From Urbifossiella limnaea (lineage in GTDB: Bacteria > Planctomycetota > Planctomycetia > Gemmatales > Gemmataceae): a stretch of DNA of 64,000 nt. The stretch covers positions 6,928,322 through 6,992,321 of the forward strand of contig NZ_CP036273.1 of assembly GCF_007747215.1 (NCBI RefSeq), written 5' to 3'. Under the pieces are notes generated by a model that searched no databases, was not told the DNA's origin, and was given only the letters and a program-made list of their open reading frames with translations. Below are positions 8,073 through 14,082 of this stretch, one piece after another (the stretch's first letter is position 1; each line of letters opens with the position of its first letter). The translations under genes and the position numbers were made by a program.

Positions 8073-9142
8073 TGGCGAGCGTCGTTCTGTTCCACGGTGC
8101 GGGCCGGCCGCTCGAACTCGTGACCGAACCGACGCCCGAGCCGCGGGCCGGCGAGTTGCTGGTCCGCGTGTCGTGCTGCACCCTGTGCCGCAGCGACCTG
8201 CACACCCACGCCGGCCGGCGGACCGAACCCACGCCCGCCGTGCTCGGGCACGAGGTCGTCGGCCGCATCGGAGCGTTCGGGCCGGGGGCGACGCCGACCG
8301 ATTACCGCGGCACGCCGGCGACGGTGGGCACGCGGGTGACGTGGGCCGTGGCCGTCGGCTGCGGGGCGTGCTTCTTCTGCGCCGACGGGCTGCCGCAGAA
8401 GTGCGAGACGCCATTCAAGTACGGCCACCGCCGCGCCGAACCGGGCCGCCCCGCCGGCGGGCTGGCCGAGTTCGTGCTGCTCGTCCCAGGCACGGCGTGG
8501 TTCGTCGTGCCGGACGCGATTCCGGACCGCGTCGCGGCGCCGGCGAACTGCGCGACCGCGACCGCTGCTGCGGTGTTGCGGGCCGCCGGCTCGGTCGCGG
8601 GGCGGACGGTGCTGGTGTTCGGCGCCGGCGTTCTCGGCGTGACGGCGTGCGCCCTGGCCCGCGCCGCGGGCGCCGCCGCGGTCGTCGCCGCCGACCCGCA
8701 CCCGGCGAACCGCAACCGCGCGGCGTTGTTCGGGGCCACGCACGCGGTCGCGCCCGGCGAGGACACTCGCGCCGCGGTCCTCGCCGCGACCGCCGGCCGC
8801 GGCGCCGACGTGGTGCTCGAACTCGCTGGCACGGCCGACGCGGTCGCCGCGGCGCTGGCGCTGGCGCGCGTGGGCGGCACGGTGATCCTCGCCGGAACCG
8901 TGGCCCCGGTCGGGGCGGTGCCGCTGAACCCGGAGGCGGTCGTGCGGCGGATGCTCACGGTGCGTGGCGTCCACAACTACCACCCCGCCGACCTCGCCGC
9001 GGCGCTCGACTTCCTCGCCGGGCCGGGGGCGGCGTACCCGTTCGCGGAGCTGGTCGGCGCCGCGTACCCGCTGGCCGACGCCGAGCAGGCCTTTGCCGAC
9101 GCCCACGCCCGGCCCGGGGTGCGGACCGCGGTCGTGCCGTGA
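8072..9142 (+). CDS. Zinc-dependent alcohol dehydrogenase, phosphonate catabolism type
   Basis: 356 residues of the medium-chain dehydrogenase family. Catalytic zinc ligands are visible (CTLCRSDLHTHAG and LGHEVVGRIG), as is the structural zinc lobe with cysteines in CGACFFCADGLPQKC. The NAD(P) Rossmann motif is VLVFGAGVLGVTACALARAAG near residue 180. The gene lies between the DUF5690 transporter and the HD-domain gene, as described for the 'putative phosphonate catabolism associated alcohol dehydrogenase' family (TIGR03366). It presumably oxidises an alcohol or aldehyde intermediate; the exact substrate is not known to me. It is translationally coupled to the transporter. A 195-bp gap follows, so the downstream genes may have their own promoter. 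Confidence 0.85.
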   Translation: MASVVLFHGAGRPLELVTEPTPEPRAGELLVRVSCCTLCRSDLHTHAGRRTEPTPAVLGHEVVGRIGAFGPGATPTDYRGTPATVGTRVTWAVAVGCGACFFCADGLPQKCETPFKYGHRRAEPGRPAGGLAEFVLLVPGTAWFVVPDAIPDRVAAPANCATATAAAVLRAAGSVAGRTVLVFGAGVLGVTACALARAAGAAAVVAADPHPANRNRAALFGATHAVAPGEDTRAAVLAATAGRGADVVLELAGTADAVAAALALARVGGTVILAGTVAPVGAVPLNPEAVVRRMLTVRGVHNYHPADLAAALDFLAGPGAAYPFAELVGAAYPLADAEQAFADAHARPGVRTAVVP

Positions 9143-9188
9143 GCGGAACGGCGTCGCTCGGGCGAGGTTCATTGTGTGTACGGCTCCC

Positions 9189-9215
9189 CCCCGGGGGGTC
9201 GTGACACGCATTGAG
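9189..9215 (+). repeat. 27-bp sequence repeated at 13091-13117
   Basis: This stretch matches 13091-13117 at 25 of 27 positions (it starts with four C and six G and ends CACGCATTGAG). Both copies are followed by a short AT-rich tract (CACAAATGAATAT here, ACACAAAATAATG there). It sits 120 bp upstream of the HD-domain gene, so a regulatory role is possible. The other copy abuts the end of an IS element, so a mobile-DNA trace is also possible. Confidence 0.6.
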
Positions 9216-9337
9216 CCCGTGCCACAAATGAATATTGGAGCGATGCTGCGGCGAGCCGCCGACGTAAACCGTCTGGTGGATCGTGGTTGAATCGCCGCCC
9301 CGATATTCGCTGCGTATCCTGACCGCCGGAGGCTCCT

Positions 9338-9889
9338 GTGCCGCTCGTCGACGCCGTGTTCCGCCTGTTCGCCGAGCGCGGGAGCGGGCTGTACTTCGGT
9401 GAGGCGGTGACCGAAACCGAGCACGCCCTCCAGACGGCGCACCTCGCCGAAGCCGCGGACGCCGCCCCGCCGCTCGTCGCCGCCGCGCTGCTGCACGACG
9501 TGGGGCACCTCCTTCACACCCTCGGCGAGGACGTGGCCGAGCGCGGCATCGACGGCCGGCACGAAGACATCGGCGCGGCGTGGCTCGCCAAGCACTTCGG
9601 CCCCGCCGTCGCCGACCCGGTCCGCCTCCACGTCGCCGCCAAGCGCTACCTGTGCGCCGCCGAGTCCGATTACCTCGGCGGCCTCTCCCCGGCGTCGCGG
9701 CGGAGTCTGGAACTCCAGGGGGGGCCGTTCACGTCGGACGAGCAGGCCGCGTTCCGCGCCGAGCCGCACTGGCAGGCGGCGCTGGCGCTGCGGCGGTGGG
9801 ACGACGCCGCGAAGGTGCCGGGGCTCGCGGTCCCGGGCGTCGAGCACTACCGGCCACACCTGGAAGCGGCGCTGAAGGGGACGGCATGA
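9338..9889 (+). CDS. HD-domain protein, PhnZ-like phosphonate oxygenase candidate
   Basis: 183 residues, close to PhnZ in size. The metal-binding pattern is visible: H35 (ALQTAHLAE), H53 and D54 (LLHDVGH), H75 (GRHEDIG), H98 (RLHVAAKRYL), and a late acidic pair (RRWDDAAK). This agrees with the two-iron HD oxygenases of the PhnZ type, which split hydroxylated aminoethylphosphonate into glycine and phosphate (established for PhnZ). TIGR03276-type HD proteins of phosphonate loci share it. A GTG start is chosen because CCGGAGG lies 8 bases upstream. The stop overlaps the ATG of the FAD oxidoreductase gene. No PhnY-like hydroxylase is in the window, so the substrate may differ from that of PhnZ. 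Confidence 0.8.
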   Translation: MPLVDAVFRLFAERGSGLYFGEAVTETEHALQTAHLAEAADAAPPLVAAALLHDVGHLLHTLGEDVAERGIDGRHEDIGAAWLAKHFGPAVADPVRLHVAAKRYLCAAESDYLGGLSPASRRSLELQGGPFTSDEQAAFRAEPHWQAALALRRWDDAAKVPGLAVPGVEHYRPHLEAALKGTA

Positions 9890-11028
9890 GCGCGGGGTAC
9901 GACGCGGTGGTGGTCGGGGCCGGGGTGCTGGGGCTGGCCCACGCCTACCACCTGGCCCGCCGCGGGCTGCGGGTCGCGGTGGTCGAGCGGCACCCGGCCG
10001 CGCGCGGGGCTTCGGTGCGGAACTTCGGCATGCTGTGGCCCGTCGGCCAGCCGGCCGGCGAGCGGTACGAGTTGGCCCGCCGCAGCCTTGACGTGTGGCG
10101 CGACGTGCTCCCCGACGCCGGCCTGTGGCACGACCCCTGCGGCTCGCTCCACGTCGCCCGCCACGCCGACGAGGAGCAGGTGCTCCGCGAGTTCGCGGCC
10201 GTCGGCGACCGGCCGTGCGAGGTGCTAAACGCCGCGGAGGTCGTGCGCCGCTTCCCCGCCGTCCGCACGGACGGCCTCCGCGCCGGGCTGTTCAGCTCGA
10301 CGGAGACGTGCGTGGACCCGCGACAGGTGATCGCCGAACTTCCGGCGTACCTGGCGCGGCGGCACGGCGTCGCGTTCCACTTCGGCACCACGGTCCTCGG
10401 CTACGAAGCCGGCCGTGTCGCCACCACAGGCGGGAGCGTCGCCGCGAATCGACTGGTGATCTGCACCGGCGAAGACTTCCGCGACCTGGCGCCGCAGGCG
10501 TTCGCGGAGTCGGGCCTGGTTCGCTGCAAGCTCCAGATGATGCGCTCGGCGCCGCGGCGCGAGCGGCTCGGCACCATGCTCGCCGGTGGGCTGACGCTGC
10601 GGCACTACGGCGGCTTCGCGGCGTGCCCGACGCTCCCGGCCGTGGCCGCGCGGTTCGACGCCGAGCTGCCGGAGTACGGGCGGCACGGCATTCACGTCAT
10701 GGCGTCGCAGAACGAGGCCGGCGAGGTCGTGATCGGCGACTCGCACCACTACGGCGACGCCGTCAGCCCGTTCGACGACCCGCGGGTGGACGACCTGATC
10801 CTCGACTACCTCCGCGGCTTCCTGAACCTGCCGGGCCTGACGATCGCGGCCCGCTGGCACGGGGTGTACGCCAAGCACCCGACGGCGGCGTGGGTGGCGG
10901 CCCGGCCGGCGCCGGGCGTGCTCGCGGTGACGGGCGTCGGCGGGGCCGGCATGACGCTGTCGTTCGGCCTCGCCGAGCGGACGGTGACCGAATTCCTGGG
11001 GGACTCGGGAATGACGAATGACGAATGA
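9886..11028 (+). CDS. FAD-dependent amine oxidoreductase of phosphonate loci (TIGR03364 type)
   Basis: 380 residues. It begins with the FAD dinucleotide motif (AVVVGAGVLGLAHAYHLARRG) and ends with a DAO-type C-terminal segment (AVTGVGGAGMTLSFGLAERT). The fold is that of D-amino-acid/sarcosine oxidases. Members of this family next to phnX-type genes are thought to oxidise 2-aminoethylphosphonate or its N-methyl forms to phosphonoacetaldehyde. That would explain why no phnW transaminase is seen here. The last residues (MTNDE) are read from a heptanucleotide repeat that forms one arm of a large hairpin (11007-11080), so the native C-terminus may have been altered by the repeat. Confidence 0.82.
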   Translation: MSAGYDAVVVGAGVLGLAHAYHLARRGLRVAVVERHPAARGASVRNFGMLWPVGQPAGERYELARRSLDVWRDVLPDAGLWHDPCGSLHVARHADEEQVLREFAAVGDRPCEVLNAAEVVRRFPAVRTDGLRAGLFSSTETCVDPRQVIAELPAYLARRHGVAFHFGTTVLGYEAGRVATTGGSVAANRLVICTGEDFRDLAPQAFAESGLVRCKLQMMRSAPRRERLGTMLAGGLTLRHYGGFAACPTLPAVAARFDAELPEYGRHGIHVMASQNEAGEVVIGDSHHYGDAVSPFDDPRVDDLILDYLRGFLNLPGLTIAARWHGVYAKHPTAAWVAARPAPGVLAVTGVGGAGMTLSFGLAERTVTEFLGDSGMTNDE

Positions 11029-11080
11029 CGAAGGGGTCCGATCGGGTTCGTCATTCGTCATTCGTCATTCGTCATTCCCC
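11007..11080. repeat. Hairpin of 7-bp repeats between oxidoreductase and phosphonatase-like genes
   Basis: Left arm 11007-11032 holds three tandem AATGACG units. The right arm 11047-11080 holds four TTCGTCA units, the reverse complement. The arms pair over 26 bp around a 14-base loop. The left arm overlaps the last codons and the stop of the FAD gene. The right arm ends 14 bases before the GTG of the phosphatase gene. It could slow or stop transcription within the operon. Confidence 0.85.
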
Positions 11081-11094
11081 GAACGGAGGCAGAC

Positions 11095-11778
11095 GTGATC
11101 GAGCTGGTCGTGTTCGACATGGCGGGGACGACGGTGTTCGACGGCGACGCGGTGAACGCCTCGTTCCGCGCCGCACTGGCGGTGCACGGCGTCACGGCCG
11201 ACCCGGCGGTGATCGACCGCGTCATGGGCTACCACAAGCCCGAGGCCATCCGCGTGATCCTGGAGACGGTCGGCCGGCCGGCGGGGCCGGCGGAGGTGGA
11301 CGCGGTGCATACCGCCTTCGTGGCGCGGATGTGCGACTACTACGCCACCGACCCCGCGGTGCGCGAGATCCCCGGCGCGGCGGCGGCGTTCGCGCGGCTC
11401 CGCGCCGCGGGCGTGAAGGTGGCGCTCGACACCGGCTTCGGCCGCCGCATCGCCGACGCCGTGCTGGCGCGCCTCGGCTGGACCGTGCCCGGCACGGTGG
11501 ACGCGACAATCACCAGCGACGAGGTGGAGCGCGGCCGGCCGCACCCGGACATGATCCGCGCGCTGATGGCGCGGCTGGGCGTGACCGACCCGACGGCGGT
11601 GGCGAAGGTCGGCGACACCGCGGTGGACCTGGAGGAGGGGACGAACACCGGCTGCGGGCTCGTGGTGGGCGTGACGACGGGGGCGTACACCCGCGAGCAA
11701 CTGGCGGCGCGGCCGCACACGCACCTGCTGGCGTCCGTCGCCGACGTGCCGGCGCTGGTGCTCGGCGGGCGGCACTGA
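11095..11778 (+). CDS. Phosphonatase-like HAD hydrolase (PhnX-like)
   Basis: 227 residues. The nucleophile motif is FDMAGTTVFDG, with D8 as nucleophile and Ala at the position where most HAD enzymes have a second Asp. This DxA signature is typical of phosphonoacetaldehyde hydrolase. K48 in MGYHKPEAI sits where phosphonatases have the Schiff-base lysine. KVGDTAVDLEEGTNTG gives the acidic motif. It should split phosphonoacetaldehyde or a close relative into an aldehyde and phosphate. It belongs to the TIGR03351-type 'phosphonatase-like' group rather than to classical PhnX. The GTG start has GGAGG 7 bases upstream. It is the last gene of the set; an IS element follows within 100 bp. Confidence 0.85.
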   Translation: MIELVVFDMAGTTVFDGDAVNASFRAALAVHGVTADPAVIDRVMGYHKPEAIRVILETVGRPAGPAEVDAVHTAFVARMCDYYATDPAVREIPGAAAAFARLRAAGVKVALDTGFGRRIADAVLARLGWTVPGTVDATITSDEVERGRPHPDMIRALMARLGVTDPTAVAKVGDTAVDLEEGTNTGCGLVVGVTTGAYTREQLAARPHTHLLASVADVPALVLGGRH

Positions 11779-11904
11779 CCCGCCGGCTGAGCGGGGTGGG
11801 TGCGTGGGGTTGGTTTTCATCGTGCGGGGTTCGCCCCCTCACCCCGCGTGCTCCGCCGCGCCCCTCTCCCCCGAGGGGCTGGCGGCCCGACACTTATATT
11901 CGAC

Positions 11905-12987
11905 CTACTCGGGGTACAGGTACAACCGGCGGAGCCGGAGGCGGTCGTACAAGGCGTGGGCGACGGCGTGCCGGAGCCACTGCAACCCGACCTGGACGAT
12001 GCTCAGCCGCCGCCGTTGGTGTGGGTCGACCGCCCGCCTCCGTCCGGCCTTCGTCGCCGCGCCCCCCCGGCTCACCGCCAGCACCACCGCGAGCGCCAGC
12101 AGGACCAGCAGCCGGGCCGCGTGGGCCGGGCGGTCCACCCGGCTGGCCCCCCACCCCAGCGCCCCGCCCTTGTCGTCCCGGAACGACTCCTCCACCCACA
12201 TCCGCTTCGCGTACGCCCGGGCGTGCCGGAGGCTCCCCGGCTCGTCCGCCAGCAGCACCCACGGCTCCTTCATCCCCCGCTCCCACGTCGCCACCACCCC
12301 GGCCCCCCGCCACCCGGCCTTGCGGAACGCCGCCGCCGCCCCGACCCACCGGGTCCCGACCCGGGGGGCCAACTCCCGGGCCGCCCGCTCGGTCCCGTCC
12401 GGGAACCGGATCACCGTCTGGCCCAGCAGCCGGAGGACGTAGTGCCACCCGCTCTCGGTGCAGAAGTCGACCAGGGTCGGCCAGGCCAGCCCGCGGTCGG
12501 CCAGCAGGACCACCCGGCACGGGCGCGGCAGGCACCCCCGGACCTGGCGGAGCAGCCCGCGGACCAGGAGGGGCATCGGCCGGGGCGCGGCGCCGGTCCG
12601 GTACACCTCCGCGGCCAGGGGGAGCGCCCGCCCGGCGTGGGCGACCCGGACGCACATGGCCCGGAGGTCGTTGGCCCGGGGGGTCTCGTCGAGGACCAGC
12701 AGGACCGTCCGCCCGGCCCAGTGGGCCAGCAGCGCCCGGCCCAGGTCCCGTTGGGCCACCCGGGGCCGGAGCCGGGGGTTGGCGAGCGCCCGCTCGAACC
12801 GCCGGCGGGTGCTCGCCGGTGCGGCGTTGGTCGGGAGCCGGGGGGCGACCCAGCCGGCCCGGCAGTCGCCGGCCAGGGCGACGGCGAGGCTGAGGTCGGC
12901 CAGGGTGTTGGCCTGGTGCCCGTGCAACCCGGGCAGGAGGTCACGGACGGTCCCCCTCCAGTCGTGTACGATGGACGACGCACTCAT
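11905..12987 (-). CDS. IS4-family-like DDE transposase
   Basis: 360 residues, almost the full length of the element. The DDE residues are visible: LLVLDETPR (first Asp), VVLLADRGLAW (second Asp) and RMWVEESFRDDKGGALGWG (Glu in the E-x3-R-D-x-K form). It would cut and rejoin the element's ends. The reading frame is intact. The start ATG lies inside the left arm of a nested palindrome (12981-13051), so the start codon may be hidden in mRNA read from outside the element. Confidence 0.88.
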   Translation of the reverse strand: MSASSIVHDWRGTVRDLLPGLHGHQANTLADLSLAVALAGDCRAGWVAPRLPTNAAPASTRRRFERALANPRLRPRVAQRDLGRALLAHWAGRTVLLVLDETPRANDLRAMCVRVAHAGRALPLAAEVYRTGAAPRPMPLLVRGLLRQVRGCLPRPCRVVLLADRGLAWPTLVDFCTESGWHYVLRLLGQTVIRFPDGTERAARELAPRVGTRWVGAAAAFRKAGWRGAGVVATWERGMKEPWVLLADEPGSLRHARAYAKRMWVEESFRDDKGGALGWGASRVDRPAHAARLLVLLALAVVLAVSRGGAATKAGRRRAVDPHQRRRLSIVQVGLQWLRHAVAHALYDRLRLRRLYLYPE

Positions 12988-13051
12988 GGGCTCCTCCCGT
13001 AACGGCGTGTGACAACGTCACGTTACGGCAGAATCCCGGGGCCCATGAGTG
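12981..13051. repeat. Nested palindrome over the transposase start
   Basis: Outer arms CACTCATGGGC (12981-12991) and GCCCATGAGTG (13041-13051) are perfect complements. Inside them CCGTAACG and CGTTACGG form a second pair. The transposase start codon (complement of 12985-12987) is within the outer arm. A transcript entering from outside could fold and hide the start, as known for IS10-type elements. Confidence 0.75.
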
Positions 13052-13090
13052 TCTCACCTGGGACGCGCCGAATAACTGTCGGGTCGCCAG

Positions 13091-13117
13091 CCCCGGGGGG
13101 TCGAGGCACGCATTGAG
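13091..13117 (+). repeat. Second copy of the 27-bp repeat (with 9189-9215)
   Basis: It matches 9189-9215 at 25 of 27 positions. Its first four bases overlap the end of the IS. It is followed by an AT-rich tract and then the 3' end of the helix-hairpin-helix gene. Confidence 0.6.
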
Positions 13118-13148
13118 TCAAATACACAAAATAATGCTAGATAGTCTT

Positions 13149-13391
13149 TCAGGCCGCAAGTTGTTCTGCGGCCAGGCCCGCGATGGTGTCGGCCAGACTT
13201 CGACCGATGCCGGGGAGCCGCGCGAGCGCCTTCGGGCCGGCGGCGGCGACCAGCTCGGCCACCGGGTTCGGGAGCGCCAGCACGGCCATCGCCGCCTGCC
13301 GAAACGCCCGGACGCGATAAAGGTTGTCACCGGCGCGGGCCAGGTCGGCGGCGCGGGTGCGGAGCTCGCGGGCGATTTCGGCGTTGGTCAC
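13149..13391 (-). CDS. Small helix-hairpin-helix protein (polymerase X N-terminal type)
   Basis: 80 residues starting at GTG, with GGAGG 7 bases upstream. The sequence resembles the 8-kDa N-terminal domain of family X polymerases (NAEIARELRTRAADLARAG, then YRVRAFRQAAMAVLALP, then a hairpin motif LARLPGIGRSLADTIAGLA). In PolX that domain binds the 5' phosphate at gaps (established). Here no polymerase or PHP domain follows, because a stop comes right after the hairpin motif. A stand-alone DNA-binding protein is possible, as is the remnant of a polX gene cut by rearrangement near the IS. Longer upstream starts give a low-quality N-terminus and were not used. Confidence 0.7.
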   Translation of the reverse strand: MTNAEIARELRTRAADLARAGDNLYRVRAFRQAAMAVLALPNPVAELVAAAGPKALARLPGIGRSLADTIAGLAAEQLAA

Positions 13392-13545
13392 GGCGCGGCC
13401 TCCGGGTGGTGGAAGGAATACCACCATAGTATACGCACGGACACAAGCTCGGTAGCGGAACGTGACCGCGGCGCAGCCGCGGGCTACGATACCGAGGCCG
13501 CCCCCACCGAGGCGGCGACCGCGGCCGAACCCGGCCGCACCACGC

Positions 13546-14016
13546 ATGGCACACGACCGCGTTCCACACGGTTTCGACGTTCCGGGGTGGGCATCCCCGG
13601 AGGAGGTCACGCTCCGGGACATCGTGCGGCTTCTGGGTCTGATGCCCGGGGTCGCAGTGGAGAGGGTCCATGGCCGCTCTCAGGACTGCACGTGGCTGGA
13701 CTTGACCGTCCGCTCCCCGTGGTCGCTCGTCCGGCTGGCGAACCTGACCAGCGCGGCGAACGTGGGGCTCCAGGTGGGCTACAACTGGTACCGGCACGGA
13801 AAGCACGAGTTCGGGCCGGACGACCTGGGGCTCGTCGTCTACCGCCTGGAAGTGCCGGGCGCCCGCGAACCGGGGCCGGACAGCGAGCCGGGACCGGACG
13901 GCTCCACCACGCTGCAAATCGTCGGCATCTGTCTGGTCGATTATTTGCGCGAGAAGGAACTGTTGGTGGACGCGGAGGCCGAGCGGCTGAACGATGCGTT
14001 CAACAACCGCGGGTAG
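13546..14016 (+). CDS. Hypothetical protein
   Basis: 156 residues if started at ATG 13546. An in-frame ATG at 13462 would add 28 residues rich in Pro and Arg that look non-coding. Well-formed mixed composition is seen (VTLRDIVRLLGLMPGVAVER, VGLQVGYNWYRHGKHEFG, IVGICLVDYLREKELLVD). I see no known domain, signal peptide or membrane segment. It stands alone between a divergent small HHH gene and the sigma-WD40 gene. Function unknown. Confidence 0.6.
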   Translation: MAHDRVPHGFDVPGWASPEEVTLRDIVRLLGLMPGVAVERVHGRSQDCTWLDLTVRSPWSLVRLANLTSAANVGLQVGYNWYRHGKHEFGPDDLGLVVYRLEVPGAREPGPDSEPGPDGSTTLQIVGICLVDYLREKELLVDAEAERLNDAFNNRG

Positions 14017-14082
14017 GCCGGCCGCCGCCCGGGGTTCGGATTTCGCGCGACTCGCCCGCCCCCGGCCGGACAGTGTACCCCC

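Larger units (their letters stand above)
11875..13094. mobile_element. IS4-type insertion sequence with 23-bp imperfect ends
   Basis: The ends 11875-11897 and 13072-13094 are inverted repeats matching at 21 of 23 positions (core CTGGCG-CCCGACA-TTAT). They enclose a single transposase gene on the minus strand. I find no clear target duplication. The outer parts fall in CCCC/GGGG runs, so the exact ends may be a few bases off. The element lies just downstream of the phosphonatase-like gene, so it does not break a recognised gene. Confidence 0.82.

Noticed and set aside
9143-9337. A sigma-54 promoter before the HD-domain gene
   Set aside because: The GG/GC pair with the required 10-bp spacing is not present; only the 27-bp repeat and AT-rich tract are seen.
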